Assembly: GCA_910586485.1 (NCBI GenBank) | Contig: CAJUIA010000023.1 | Span: 1-61,598 of the forward strand | DNA: 61,598 nt | Reading direction: 5' to 3' | Source of the DNA: an uncultured Acetatifactor sp. | GTDB taxonomy: Bacteria > Bacillota > Clostridia > Lachnospirales > Lachnospiraceae | In this document: piece by piece, positions 42,787 through 52,213 of the stretch | Layout of the letters: every line of letters begins with the position of its first letter | Position numbering within the stretch: position 1 is the stretch's first letter | Translations under genes and position numbers: made by a program | Notes under the pieces: generated by a model | The model's input: only the letters and a program-made list of their open reading frames with translations | The model's database searches: none | Told to the model about the DNA's origin: nothing

Positions 42787-44994
42787 TCACTCTGCCTTCA
42801 CGGAATCCGTGCGGTAAATAAATTTCACCTGACCCTTCATGTCCTCCGCAAGACCGGAAAATGTGTTGTAATTTTCGGATACGTCTGCCGTGGCCCTGAT
42901 TCTGGTAAGCAGTCCGTTTATATCTCCGTCCACGGCGTCTACAAGCTTCTGAATGCCCTGCTCGTTAAACTCCTGCAGCCCTTCGGAAAGCTCCATGGAG
43001 CCATCCCGCAGCTTTGTCACTCCATCCGTCAGCGCCGGAGCGCCGTTCTTTAAAGTGATGATACCGTCATATAACTGGTCAATGCCTCCGGCAAGCTCTG
43101 CGGTTCCCGCCTTCAGCTGTCCTGCTCCTGCATTCAGCGTATCTGCACCGCTCTTAGCCGAAGCCACACCGGCAGTATACTGATTTAATCCGTTGTAAAA
43201 CGCCTTATAGCTGTCCAGCTGGCCCTTTAATGCCTGAACGGAAGCAGCCCCGGATTGGGCCTGTTCAACGGCTCCGTTGATCTGTCCCTGCACCTCCGAA
43301 GAGTTCAAATTCTGGTCAATCAAAAGCCGAAGCTGCTCTTCCGTTTTGGCGGCAATCAGGTCCTGTACCTCCTGCGTCAGCATCTGCTGCTCCGTATTTG
43401 CGTCAATCATAGCTTTTACTTCTTCGGACTGCATCTGCATGTCAATCGCAGCTTCCACCTGCGCCTGCTGCTCCGGCGTGACGGCTCCTGCCGCAATACC
43501 TGCCTCATAGGTTTCCTTTGTCATGCCCTGACTCTCCAAAACCAAAGCCTCCACATTTTCATAAACCATTGCCGTCACCTGTGCCGCCACCTGGTCCCTC
43601 ACCGCGGCCGTAACTCCCGCCGCAACCGTATCCTTCTGGGCATAAACCGCTTCCGTCACCTTTTGCTGTGCCGCTGCCTGAGCCTGATTCCATACGTTCG
43701 ATGTATCCAGAGAAGCAATTACCCCGTCCAGGACCTCCCCGTAATTTTCGATGGTCAGCGCAGGAACATTCAGTCCTGCTGCCGCAAGCTGAGTGTTTGC
43801 CATGCCTAAAAGAGAACTGAATACCTGCCCGGCTCCCGCGTTCAGCGTCCCGCTGTTTGCCGCAAGCTGCCCCAGCCCGTCAGCCAGAGCCTGCGTGCCT
43901 CCCGCCAGCTCTCCGGCTCCCTGATCCAGGTCCGCCGCGCCTTTTTTCAGTTTTTCGGCGCCTTCCGCCAGCCGGTCAATCCCTTTTATCAGCTCTCCCG
44001 ACTTTTCCAGCAGGGAGCATAACCCGTCATACAGCTGAGATGAACCGTCCATCAGCTGATCCATAGCATCCGTAAGCTCATGCAGGGAATCCTTTAATTC
44101 ATCCAGAAAATCAAATTTGTCCGTCTCCAGACGGCTGAACACCTCGTTGGAGGCAATGGTCACCGTATTGGACATCTGAAAATCCTTCACATCGGCCGTG
44201 ATCTCAACATAGTCAGGAAGCTCAAGCCTTTCCTGATCCGCCTTTAAGTTTTCCTGCAGTCCGGGAAAGGCGATACCGACAACAATAGTACGTTCTCCGT
44301 CGTTGATCAGCTTGCCGTTGGATACCTCCACATTTGTAAAAATGTCATTATCCAGCAGCATACCCGTCATCATGGTAAACGGAACATAAATCTTTTCCTT
44401 CTTCCCGTCGATCTCAACTGTTTCACACTGCTTGTTCCGGTAATCAAAACGGATGGTTACCCTGCCGCTCTTTCCCGCCAGCTCTGACGAAGAAATACTT
44501 TTTCCGTCCAGCCTGTAAGAAACCTTTAAATCCACCGGCAGCTCCTTGTCAATATTTCCCTGATAATAGATGTCATTTCCCTGGGCATCCCACACCCGCA
44601 TATTATCCCCGTTCATGGTGTAAGTCCCTGTGCCCTTCACGTTTTCAATTTCCTTAAGTTCCGAACGGTCTAAGACCGAGTCGCTTTCCGTTCCATTTTT
44701 AATCCAGTCGCTGACGATAATCTTTTCCACGCTTCCGTCCGTTCCGGTCATCACATAAACGGTCTCATTCTTTACCAGCTCAGCGTCTGTGGCCGCTTCC
44801 GTCCGGGGCGTCTCTTCCCCTGCTTCTCCGCTCTTTTCTGCGGTCTTCGCATAAACGGATACTCCGGTGCCTCCCACAAGCAGCGCAAGGCATAGAATTG
44901 CTGCCAGGGGTTTTTTACTGATTTTACCTTTTTTATGCTTATTATTTTGCGTTCTGCTCTCTTTTATTTTTTCATTGCTGTTATTACCATTCAT
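42787..44994 (-). CDS. YhgE/Pip-like membrane-anchored repeat protein
   Basis: A 735-residue protein with one N-terminal membrane or signal helix (PLAAILCLALLVGGTGVSVYA). A beta-rich region follows (about 80-310), then long helical regions with YhgE-type small-residue heptads: GLCSLLEKSGELIKGIDRL, LAEGAEKLKKGAADL, QGAGELAGGTQALADGL, and again near the end GAGQLKAGTAELAGGIDQL. No C-terminal membrane domain is visible, so it is not a full YhgE permease. The start at 44994 follows GGGAGGATAGCGCT. It lies 89 bp after the RND transporter gene on the same strand. It may be an extracytoplasmic partner of that transporter. Confidence 0.82.
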   Translation of the reverse strand: MNGNNSNEKIKESRTQNNKHKKGKISKKPLAAILCLALLVGGTGVSVYAKTAEKSGEAGEETPRTEAATDAELVKNETVYVMTGTDGSVEKIIVSDWIKNGTESDSVLDRSELKEIENVKGTGTYTMNGDNMRVWDAQGNDIYYQGNIDKELPVDLKVSYRLDGKSISSSELAGKSGRVTIRFDYRNKQCETVEIDGKKEKIYVPFTMMTGMLLDNDIFTNVEVSNGKLINDGERTIVVGIAFPGLQENLKADQERLELPDYVEITADVKDFQMSNTVTIASNEVFSRLETDKFDFLDELKDSLHELTDAMDQLMDGSSQLYDGLCSLLEKSGELIKGIDRLAEGAEKLKKGAADLDQGAGELAGGTQALADGLGQLAANSGTLNAGAGQVFSSLLGMANTQLAAAGLNVPALTIENYGEVLDGVIASLDTSNVWNQAQAAAQQKVTEAVYAQKDTVAAGVTAAVRDQVAAQVTAMVYENVEALVLESQGMTKETYEAGIAAGAVTPEQQAQVEAAIDMQMQSEEVKAMIDANTEQQMLTQEVQDLIAAKTEEQLRLLIDQNLNSSEVQGQINGAVEQAQSGAASVQALKGQLDSYKAFYNGLNQYTAGVASAKSGADTLNAGAGQLKAGTAELAGGIDQLYDGIITLKNGAPALTDGVTKLRDGSMELSEGLQEFNEQGIQKLVDAVDGDINGLLTRIRATADVSENYNTFSGLAEDMKGQVKFIYRTDSVKAE

Positions 44995-45083
44995 AGCGCT
45001 ATCCTCCCGCTTCATTATTTTAGACAATTTCCTTGATCCTCACCGGCCCTCGACAATTTGTAAAAAAGCAGCTGCCGCAGGCA

Positions 45084-47210
45084 TCATGCCTCCTTGGGCA
45101 CTGCCTGGCCCCCGGTAACCTTCCGGTCCTTCCCTGCTTTCTTTTTGACCTTCCTCATGCCGACCGTGGTAACACAGATCAGCCTGTCACAAAGCATGAG
45201 CAGCGAGGGCAGGATAAAGATTACGCATAACATACTGACCATAGCCCCTCTTGCCATCAACATACACATGGAGCTGATAATATCAATATCCGAGTAAACG
45301 GCAACGCCGAAGGTGGCGGCAAACAGCCCCATGCCAGAGACAATAATGGACGGAATGGAGGCGGCAAGCGCAGTGGAAACGCTGCCTCGCTTATCACTTC
45401 CCGCCATGCGCTCGGATTTATACCGGGTGGTCATCAAGATCGCATAGTCCACCGTTGCTCCAAGCTGGATGGTGCTGATGCAGATCGGCGCAATAAAGGG
45501 AAGGGAGCGCCCCATATAGTGCGGCAGGCCAAGGTTGATAAATATGGCAAGTTCAATCACCGCAATCAGGATAAAGGGCATGGAAATACTTTTTTCCACA
45601 ATGGCAATAATCAGGAAAATGGCAATGATGGAAACGGTGTTTACCACCTGGAAATCCCGGTCCGTGGTTTCGATCATGTCCTTCATACAGGGTGCCTCGC
45701 CGATCAGCATCCCGGCCTGATCATATTTCTTTAATATCCTGTTCAGACTGTCAATCTGCGCATTGACGGCATCGCTTGCCACCCCATATTCGGAATTGAT
45801 GAGAAGCAGCTCCCATTTATCGCTCTTTAAAACCTCACGAATGCTTTCCGGGAGGATTTCCTCCGGTACACGGCTGCCCAAAACCGTTTCCAGCCCCAGT
45901 ACATATTTTACGCCTTCCACCTGCTCCATCTCGCCGATCATGGAACGGACCGACCCGGAGGGCACCTTTGCATCCACCAGCACCATATGGGTGGAAGCAA
46001 TGTTAAAATCCTCAGACAGCTTGGAATTTGCAATCACATACTCCATATCCTCCGGCAGACATTGGCCCATATCATAATACACTTCTTCATTGGTCCTGTT
46101 ATACCCGTAAAGTGCAGGCCCCACCAGGGCTGCAAAAATCACCAGAAATACGGGGAAAACACGGGTAAGCCCCTTTGCAGCCTTCGTCATATCGGGGATC
46201 AGCGAGCGGTGCTTTGTCTTCTGTAAAGGCTTATCAAACACCAAAATCAACGAAGGAAGAACGGTCACGCACCCGATCACTCCAAGAACAACTCCCTTTG
46301 CCATGACAATGCCCAGATCCCGCCCTAAGGTAAACGTCATAAAGCAGAGCGCCGCAAAACCGGCCACGGTAGTAACGGAGCTTCCCACAACGGAGGCAAG
46401 CGTTTCATGAATGGCCGCTGCCATGGCCTCCTTATGGTCGCTGTGCTTTTCTCTCTGCTCGTTATAGCTGTGCCAGAGGAAAATGGAGTAATCCATGGTA
46501 ACCGCAAGCTGCAGCACTGCTGATAAAGCCTTTGTAATATATGAAATCTCACCCAAAAAATAATTGGAGCCCAGATTCAGCAGGATCATCATGCCGATGG
46601 ATAACAGGAAAACAAAAGGAACCAGCCATCCGTCCAGGAACAAAAGCATTGCCAGTGTGGCAAACAATACGGCAAGCCCCACATAAATAGGCTCTTCTTC
46701 CTCACACAGGTCTTTTAAGTCCGTAACCAGAGCCGACATCCCGGAAACAAAGCATTGCTTCCCTGCGATGGAGCGGATCTCCCGAATGGCGTCCATGGTA
46801 ATGTCGGCGGAGGTGGCACTGTCAAAGAATACCGCCATCATCGTGGAATGATCTGTATTAAATTCCTCATAAATCTTATCTGGCAATAGCTCCTTAGGAA
46901 CCGACACATCTGTCAGAGAAGAATACCACAGCACGGTTTCCACATGATCCACCGTCTCCAGCCTCTCGGCCAAATCCGCCGCGTCCCGATCCGGCATATC
47001 CTCCAGGATAATCAGGGAAAACGCACCCTTTCCGAAATCCTTAAGCAGCTCTTCCTGCCCCTTTACGGTGTCCATATCACCAGGCAGATAATCAAGCATA
47101 TCATAGTTAACTCTTGTAGCTGCCATGCCCAATGCCGACGGAATCATCAGCAGCACGGCAATCACTAAAATCAGAATGCGGTGCTTTACAACCGCTTTTG
47201 AAAAACGCAT
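45084..47210 (-). CDS. RND/MMPL-family transporter
   Basis: A 708-residue membrane transporter. It has the 12-helix RND layout with two repeats: a helix near residue 10, an extracytoplasmic loop of about 150 residues, five helices, then a second copy beginning FPVFLVIFAALVGPALYGYN. Conserved helix-4-type sequences are AVLQLAVTMDYSIFLWHSY and ISTIQLGATVDYAILMTTRY, each with the Asp of the MMPL/YdfJ proton relay. The start follows GGGAGGATTTTCAAT. It is in the operon DUF308 - RND - repeat protein. Such transporters export lipids or hydrophobic drugs; the substrate here is unknown. Confidence 0.92.
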   Translation of the reverse strand: MRFSKAVVKHRILILVIAVLLMIPSALGMAATRVNYDMLDYLPGDMDTVKGQEELLKDFGKGAFSLIILEDMPDRDAADLAERLETVDHVETVLWYSSLTDVSVPKELLPDKIYEEFNTDHSTMMAVFFDSATSADITMDAIREIRSIAGKQCFVSGMSALVTDLKDLCEEEEPIYVGLAVLFATLAMLLFLDGWLVPFVFLLSIGMMILLNLGSNYFLGEISYITKALSAVLQLAVTMDYSIFLWHSYNEQREKHSDHKEAMAAAIHETLASVVGSSVTTVAGFAALCFMTFTLGRDLGIVMAKGVVLGVIGCVTVLPSLILVFDKPLQKTKHRSLIPDMTKAAKGLTRVFPVFLVIFAALVGPALYGYNRTNEEVYYDMGQCLPEDMEYVIANSKLSEDFNIASTHMVLVDAKVPSGSVRSMIGEMEQVEGVKYVLGLETVLGSRVPEEILPESIREVLKSDKWELLLINSEYGVASDAVNAQIDSLNRILKKYDQAGMLIGEAPCMKDMIETTDRDFQVVNTVSIIAIFLIIAIVEKSISMPFILIAVIELAIFINLGLPHYMGRSLPFIAPICISTIQLGATVDYAILMTTRYKSERMAGSDKRGSVSTALAASIPSIIVSGMGLFAATFGVAVYSDIDIISSMCMLMARGAMVSMLCVIFILPSLLMLCDRLICVTTVGMRKVKKKAGKDRKVTGGQAVPKEA

Positions 47211-47268
47211 ATTGAAAATCCTCCCTTCTTTGTAAAGCAGCCTTTGCTGCGAGTGTTAGAAGTTCTTC

Positions 47269-47835
47269 TCACACTGCGTCCGGCTGTTGGTGTTTGATAA
47301 TTTTTACCGCAGTGACCACCGTGCCGATGTTTAAAATTCCCTCACACAGCATGGTAATGCCTGTCAGCACGATCAGTACCCGACTGCTCTCACTGGGACG
47401 GGCTATGAGTACGGCCCCGAAAACCACCGTAAACATTGCCAGAATCAATACCAGCCACCATCGGTGAATACCAAACCTGCGCGCATCCAGCGTGATCTGA
47501 ACCTTAAATAATCCGTCCGCCAGGCAGGAAAGCCCCAGTGTGATGCAAATAAAGTTCATCATGCTGCCGGGATGCAGCAGCATAATCAGCCCCAGGATCA
47601 TCATCATAATACCCAGGGCTAAATCATACTGAAATGCCAAACGATAGAGGTCCCTTGAAAAGTATCCCACCAGCCGGACCATGCCAAAGACGATCAAAAT
47701 CACTCCACAGATACCGCCCGCCGCAGATATGGAAAATTCAGGACGTGCAATCAATAGAATTCCCAGTATGCTCAGCAGGACGGACATGATAATATATCCT
47801 ATTTTGGCAGTCCTCATAGGCGCTACAGAACGCAT
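47269..47835 (-). CDS. DUF308/HdeD-family membrane protein
   Basis: A 188-residue protein with about six short hydrophobic helices (IMSVLLSILGILLIA, ICGVILIVFGMVRLV, LGIMMMILGLIMLLHPG and others). The LHPG loop and general spacing are typical of DUF308/HdeD proteins, which are linked to acid or envelope stress. The start at 47835 follows AAGGAGGGATTCTG. The RND gene starts 58 bp downstream, so they are co-transcribed. Confidence 0.85.
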   Translation of the reverse strand: MRSVAPMRTAKIGYIIMSVLLSILGILLIARPEFSISAAGGICGVILIVFGMVRLVGYFSRDLYRLAFQYDLALGIMMMILGLIMLLHPGSMMNFICITLGLSCLADGLFKVQITLDARRFGIHRWWLVLILAMFTVVFGAVLIARPSESSRVLIVLTGITMLCEGILNIGTVVTAVKIIKHQQPDAV

Positions 47836-47935
47836 CAGAATCCCTCCTTTCTTCTCGGTGCTGTTTGATTTTCTTTACAGCGTAGTATAATCAGAAAGAA
47901 GAGCAAAGAAAATAGGCAGCTGAAGCCTGCTGCCC

Positions 47936-47971
47936 AAAATTAAGACACCCAAACAAAAATGTCTGAATTTT
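47936..47971. repeat. Inverted repeat between TetR and DUF308 genes
   Basis: AAAATT-A-AGACA and TGTCT-G-AATTTT form an interrupted 11-bp inverted repeat with a 12-bp centre. A second small repeat, GGCAGC..GCTGCC, lies at 47915-47934. These sit upstream of the DUF308-RND operon, so they are candidate TetR operators. They could also be a terminator for the TetR gene. Confidence 0.45.
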
Positions 47972-48020
47972 GGTCAAATCAGGCCAACTGCCCAAAAAAT
48001 TTACCTGCTGAAGGAACTTA

Positions 48021-48602
48021 CTAAATTTTCGGCTCCCCGGAGGGCAAATTCCCTCTGCATCGCTCTATCAGCTCACTTGTCAGACCATTGCAAAGAGAAA
48101 ACAGCTGCTTAAGCTTTACGATGGCGTCCTCGGCCATCCCATTGTTGATCCAGTCGATCAGCAGCCCGAACAACTCGCACTTTAAAAACAGGATCACAAT
48201 CTCTCTGCTGTTTTCATTGATGCCTTCCTTCTCAAAAACCGTGTCAAAATAAGTTGTAATTACATATTCGCAGATGCGCATCAGATACTGCTCATAGGTA
48301 TTCCGGTTTACGGAATTACAGATATGTAAAACGGCTCTTTTATTATCCATGGTAAAGCGGAACGCCGCCTCCACCGCCTCATCAACGGAAGCAATATTCG
48401 GATATTTCTGTATCAGCGCATCCGCCGCGTCCGTGACAATCTCTTCGATCAAAGCAGGAATATCCTGAAAATGATAATAAAAGGAATTGCGATTGATGCC
48501 GCATTCCTCCACAATCTCCCGCACGCTGATCTGTGTCAGCGGCCGCTCGCTTAACAGCTTCCAAAAGGCTTCCTTTATGGCGCGCTTCGTAAAATTCGGC
48601 AT
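48021..48602 (-). CDS. TetR/AcrR-family transcriptional regulator
   Basis: A 193-residue repressor. The N-terminal helix-turn-helix (about 7-50) has TKRAIKEAFWKLL and ISVREIVEECGINRNSFYYHF. The C-terminal ligand domain is helical and contains an all-alpha region typical of TetR_C. The start follows AAGGAGTTGGACT. It is the first gene in the row TetR - DUF308 - RND - repeat protein with a 185-bp gap before DUF308, so it probably represses the transporter operon (inference). Confidence 0.9.
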   Translation of the reverse strand: MPNFTKRAIKEAFWKLLSERPLTQISVREIVEECGINRNSFYYHFQDIPALIEEIVTDAADALIQKYPNIASVDEAVEAAFRFTMDNKRAVLHICNSVNRNTYEQYLMRICEYVITTYFDTVFEKEGINENSREIVILFLKCELFGLLIDWINNGMAEDAIVKLKQLFSLCNGLTSELIERCRGNLPSGEPKI

Positions 48603-48708
48603 AGTCCAACTCCTTAAAATCTGATTTATCGTGACGGCGCAGTAAATCCTGCCACTTCATTTATATGTCAATATTATAGCAAACTGCACCCGATTGGCAA
48701 CCCAGGAA

Positions 48709-49224
48709 TTACAATTCCAGCGCATACTCCATCGAACGCATTTTCTTGCTTCCGTCCAGCTTTTGAAACTCCCCATATCCCGTAAAATGCAGCCCGCACT
48801 TCTTCATCACATTTCCTGAAGCCAAATTAGGCTCGCAATGGGCGGAGGTAAACTTTCGTGCACCGAAATTAACATAGGCATAGTCTATCATCGCTTTTAC
48901 TGCTTCCGTTGCATACCCCATGCCCCAGCAGTCATATCTGAAGTTGTAGCCAAATCCCCAGCCGTTTTTGCGCGCATTAAATCCAATATCCCCGCTGCCG
49001 ATCAGCTTTCCGTCCGCAATACGTTCAAAGCCAAAATTGTAGGTGTCCGTCTCCTGTTCCACTGCCGCAAGCCATTTCCTCACCTGTTCTATATCCGTAT
49101 AGGTAGTATACACCATATATCTGGACACTCTTTCATCGCTTACCCATGCAAACACGTCCTCTGCATCGGCAATTTTAAGCGGGCGCAGCAACAGACGTTC
49201 CGTTTTGATCCAAATATTATGCAA
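48709..49224 (-). CDS. GNAT acetyltransferase (RimJ/RimL type)
   Basis: A 171-residue Acetyltransf_3 family protein. The N-terminus IKTERLLLRPLKIADAEDVF is typical of RimJ/RimL-like acetyltransferases. The acetyl-CoA region is FRYDCWGMGYATEAVKAMIDY, followed by SAHCEPNLASGNVMKKCGLHF. It starts at TTG 49224 (MHNIWI), supported by GGGAGGAAGGAAC. It is isolated between the TetR gene and a terminator. The substrate is unknown. Confidence 0.88.
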   Translation of the reverse strand: MHNIWIKTERLLLRPLKIADAEDVFAWVSDERVSRYMVYTTYTDIEQVRKWLAAVEQETDTYNFGFERIADGKLIGSGDIGFNARKNGWGFGYNFRYDCWGMGYATEAVKAMIDYAYVNFGARKFTSAHCEPNLASGNVMKKCGLHFTGYGEFQKLDGSKKMRSMEYALEL

Positions 49225-49270
49225 AGTTCCTTCCTCCCTCTATTCTACATAGCGCTTACTACGAACGTCA

Positions 49271-49318
49271 AGGAATCCGGAAGACTTCCTCTTCAGGGGA
49301 GGCTTTCCGGATTCCTTT
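49271..49318. terminator. Strong bidirectional hairpin terminator
   Basis: GGAATCCGGAA and TTCCGGATTCC, with inner CCTC/GAGG, form an about 17-bp stem followed by TTTT on the plus strand. On the minus strand it follows the small membrane protein gene (stop 49380) by about 60 bp and separates it from the GNAT gene. Confidence 0.75.
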
Positions 49319-49379
49319 TAACATAATCGTTATATTACTCTTTTCTGCTCCGCCCTATACGTTTCTTCATAAGCCGAGC

Positions 49380-49802
49380 TTACTGCTCGCTGCTCATGAA
49401 TTTGTCAAGCAGCTTATCCACCAGCGGGAACTTTATACTCTTCATGTTAAGCGCCATAATGCCCATCACCAGCAGGAATACTTCCTTTACAATGGAAATG
49501 ATGTACTGAAGCAAACCGGTCAGATTTCCGGGAACCTTCAAATATACTTCATCGTTAAACCAACGGACAACAATGTTAAGCATGCCCACAAATTCGTCGA
49601 TCCAGCCGATGGCAATGCTCAATAAGCCAAACAGCAAAACAACGCCGATCATTCTGGCCGCCTGCCGTTTTACCCACTCGTTTTCCTCCGCAATCAGCAC
49701 ATAGCCGGCAAGCAGCACTGCCGGAATAAAGCTGAACATACCCAAAAAGTACATTGCCGCCCCTACCAATGCGATGGAAATTCCCAGTTTTGTTTTTAAC
49801 AT
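49380..49802 (-). CDS. Small four-helix membrane protein of unknown function
   Basis: A 140-residue membrane protein with about three to four hydrophobic helices (ISIALVGAAMYFLGMFSFIPAVLL, MIGVVLLFGLLSIAIGW, YIISIVKEVFLLVMGIMAL). The start at 49802 is chosen because AAAAGGAGAGGCGAAAGAA precedes it; an ATG at 49826 overlaps that site. It resembles the TM region of small DUF4870-type proteins without a zinc ribbon, but I do not recognise it securely. Confidence 0.7.
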   Translation of the reverse strand: MLKTKLGISIALVGAAMYFLGMFSFIPAVLLAGYVLIAEENEWVKRQAARMIGVVLLFGLLSIAIGWIDEFVGMLNIVVRWFNDEVYLKVPGNLTGLLQYIISIVKEVFLLVMGIMALNMKSIKFPLVDKLLDKFMSSEQ

Positions 49803-49918
49803 TTCTTTCGCCTCTCCTTTTGTCATACATTATCCTGAATTTCTTTTATCAAGATTCAGATTCCATTATAAACTGAAAACCATTTGTTTTCAATACATCG
49901 AATTCAAATACTTTTTCA

Positions 49919-49947
49919 TTGACGTATTTTTTTTATTTTGATAGCAT
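49919..49947 (+). promoter_or_regulatory. Promoter of the transglutaminase-like gene
   Basis: -35 TTGACG (49919-49924) and -10 TAGCAT (49942-49947) with 17-bp spacing, 50 bp before the start codon. Confidence 0.55.
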
Positions 49948-49996
49948 TTATTTTGAGCAGGCGCCCGCTCCGATCATATTACGGAGGTTAAAGAAA

Positions 49997-50905
49997 ATGA
50001 AGGAAAAAATATATCAGCGTTACCTGGAAACCAGTGTATATACCTATGCAGGGATGTATAAAGAATTTATATTATCGCTGCCGGACCACATCCCGTCCCT
50101 GGGGATGCTGGTCTGTGACCAGATCACCCATCCGTCCATGTATTTTACGGAGCCGTCGCCTTATCTGGAGGATACCTATTACGGAAAATTTGCATCCTAC
50201 CCCCAAAATCGCTTTAAAAACGAAGATGAATTATATATAACTGCCGTTGCAATGATCGCAGGTATTTTGCGCATGGATGAATCCGGATTTACCAAAGCAA
50301 AAGATGTGACAAAAAGAATTACGGTATCCTGCAGACAGGCCTCCGTACTGTTCAGCGCAATTTTAAAGGCAAAAGGGATTCCCTGCCGTTCACGCGCCGG
50401 CTTTATGGATTTTGGCAATACGGGCGAAAGCTACATGGAGCATTGGGTAAATGAATACTGGGACTTTAATGAGAGCAGGTGGGTGCTGGCAGATGTTGAC
50501 GGCTATTATGAGTATGAGCCGCGCTTTGGCTACAGCCAGTTTGACTTGCCGCGCCGGAAGTTTGTAACTGCTTCCGAAGCATGGCTTGGTTTCAGAAAAA
50601 ATACACTGAAAAAGAAATTGGATGTTTTTTCACCGGATCCTCTGGAAGGTGTCTGTGAATACCTGTTTATGGATTTTCATGCACTGCTGAACAATGAAAT
50701 CTTTTATTCCTATCAGCCCCTGTACCTTCGTGACGGAGTACGGAAGCTGAACGAAAATGAGCTGCGTGAGCTTGATTACCTGGCAGAGCTGCTGGCAGAC
50801 CCTGACGGGAATATGAACGAACTGGAACATCTGCTGGCTTCAAATGAAAAGCTGTCCGTTTTAACAAATAATACACAGAACATTTATCATGATACTTTCG
50901 GATAA
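49997..50905 (+). CDS. Transglutaminase-like cysteine protease-fold protein
   Basis: A 302-residue cytoplasmic protein with a transglutaminase-like core. The triad is visible: Cys112 in VSCRQASVLFSAILKAKGIP, His149 in MEHWVNEYW, and Asp166 or Asp168 in VLADVDGYYEYE. The flanking N- and C-terminal regions are family-specific. No signal or membrane helix is seen. The start at 49997 follows CGGAGGTTAAAGAAA. It is monocistronic, with its own promoter and a strong downstream terminator. The reaction (protease, amidase or crosslinking) cannot be told from the sequence. Confidence 0.88.
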   Translation: MKEKIYQRYLETSVYTYAGMYKEFILSLPDHIPSLGMLVCDQITHPSMYFTEPSPYLEDTYYGKFASYPQNRFKNEDELYITAVAMIAGILRMDESGFTKAKDVTKRITVSCRQASVLFSAILKAKGIPCRSRAGFMDFGNTGESYMEHWVNEYWDFNESRWVLADVDGYYEYEPRFGYSQFDLPRRKFVTASEAWLGFRKNTLKKKLDVFSPDPLEGVCEYLFMDFHALLNNEIFYSYQPLYLRDGVRKLNENELRELDYLAELLADPDGNMNELEHLLASNEKLSVLTNNTQNIYHDTFG

Positions 50906-50912
50906 CGAGAGG

Positions 50913-50947
50913 CAAGGGGGCATTGCCTGACAGGCAATACCCCCTTG
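50913..50947. terminator. Bidirectional terminator between convergent genes
   Basis: CAAGGGGG and CCCCCTTG, with inner ATTGCCT/AGGCAAT, form a 15-bp stem with one mismatch. It separates the transglutaminase-like gene and the aldo/keto reductase gene. Confidence 0.7.
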
Positions 50948-51017
50948 TGAACACAGGCATCCGCGGTCCTGTCGCCGGTTCTTTTATTGATCCTGTACTC
51001 CATCTCTCCGGCCTCCC

Positions 51018-52151
51018 TCACATCCCGATCATGGCAGAAAAATCCTTCATCATCTCGGATATTTTAATCTGCTGGGGACATACCTGCTCGCAGCTTCTGC
51101 ATCCGATACAGGCTGCCGGCCGCTTTTCCTCCGGCATACTGGCCACCGCCATAGGCGCAATAAAGCCGCCGCCCGTAATTTTATGCTCATTGTATAATGC
51201 AATCAGCTCAGGTATGGGCAGGCCCTTCGGGCAGTGGCTTGTGCAGTAATGGCAGGCCGTGCAGGGAAGCCCTCCCTTTTTGGTTTCCTCGTCTGCCGCC
51301 TTCACCAGGGCGTCAAACTCCTCTTTACGCAAGGGCTCATCCGTCTCATAGGTAGCAATGTTGGCTTTTAACTGCTCCAGATCGGACATACCGGACAACA
51401 CCATGGTTACGCCGGGAATACTCTGCAAAAAACGGAACGCCCATCCGGGAACGGTTTCCTCCGGGCGCATGGACTGCATTGCCGCTGCCAGCTCCCCGGA
51501 TGCCTTTGCCAGCTTTCCGCCCCGCAGCGGTTCCATCACCCATACAGGAAGACCGGCCTTCCGTATGACTTCAACTTTTTCCCGTGCGTTCTGAAAATGC
51601 CAGTCCATATAATTAATCTGAAGCTGACAAAATTCCATATGCCGGCCGTAAGCCTCCAGGAAACGCCGAATCACCTCCACACTGCCGTGCGCTGAAAATC
51701 CAAGATGCCGTATGCGCCCATTTTCCTTCTGTTTCAGCAGATACTCCAGCGTCCCATATTGAGGATCCAGATAGGCGTCAATATTCCCTTCATAGACATT
51801 GTGGAATAAATAAAAATCAAAATATTCGGTTCTGCACTTCTCAAGCTGCTTTTCAAAAATTTCTTCCACCTTCCCCATATTGGAAAGATCATAGCCCGGA
51901 AACTTACTGGCAAGATAATAGCTCTCCCGTGGATACCGGGATAAATATTTTCCTGCTGTCAGCTCGGAATTGCCGTCATGGTAACCCCAGGCTGTGTCAA
52001 AATAGTTAATACCGTTTTTATAAGCATAATCTATCAGCTCTGCTGCGGCAGCCTCGTCCACCGCACTGTCATTGCCGTCCAGCACGGGCAGACGCATCAT
52101 GCCAAGCCCCAGACCGGACAGCTCCAAGTCCTGAAATCTTCTGTAAACCAT
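51018..52151 (-). CDS. Aldo/keto reductase with C-terminal 4Fe-4S domain
   Basis: A 377-residue oxidoreductase. The N-terminal AKR barrel has LGLGMMRLPV, the catalytic Asp/Tyr region NGINYFDTAWGYHDG, and FYLFHNVYEG. The C-terminal 90 residues carry two Cys clusters: CTACHYCTSHCP and CIGCRSCEQVCP, as in clostridial ferredoxin-fused AKRs. These probably bind [4Fe-4S] clusters and shuttle electrons. The start follows AGAAAGGAGATTACCT. It is a single gene; the substrate is unknown. Confidence 0.92.
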   Translation of the reverse strand: MVYRRFQDLELSGLGLGMMRLPVLDGNDSAVDEAAAAELIDYAYKNGINYFDTAWGYHDGNSELTAGKYLSRYPRESYYLASKFPGYDLSNMGKVEEIFEKQLEKCRTEYFDFYLFHNVYEGNIDAYLDPQYGTLEYLLKQKENGRIRHLGFSAHGSVEVIRRFLEAYGRHMEFCQLQINYMDWHFQNAREKVEVIRKAGLPVWVMEPLRGGKLAKASGELAAAMQSMRPEETVPGWAFRFLQSIPGVTMVLSGMSDLEQLKANIATYETDEPLRKEEFDALVKAADEETKKGGLPCTACHYCTSHCPKGLPIPELIALYNEHKITGGGFIAPMAVASMPEEKRPAACIGCRSCEQVCPQQIKISEMMKDFSAMIGM

Positions 52152-52213
52152 AGGTAATCTCCTTTCTGTGCCGATACCGTTTCCGCATTATTATTATACA
52201 CGTCTGCATTTCT

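Noticed and set aside
43255..43809. Plus-strand Leu/Arg-rich frame opposite the repeat protein
   Set aside because: Shadow of the heptad repeats on the other strand; no ribosome binding site.
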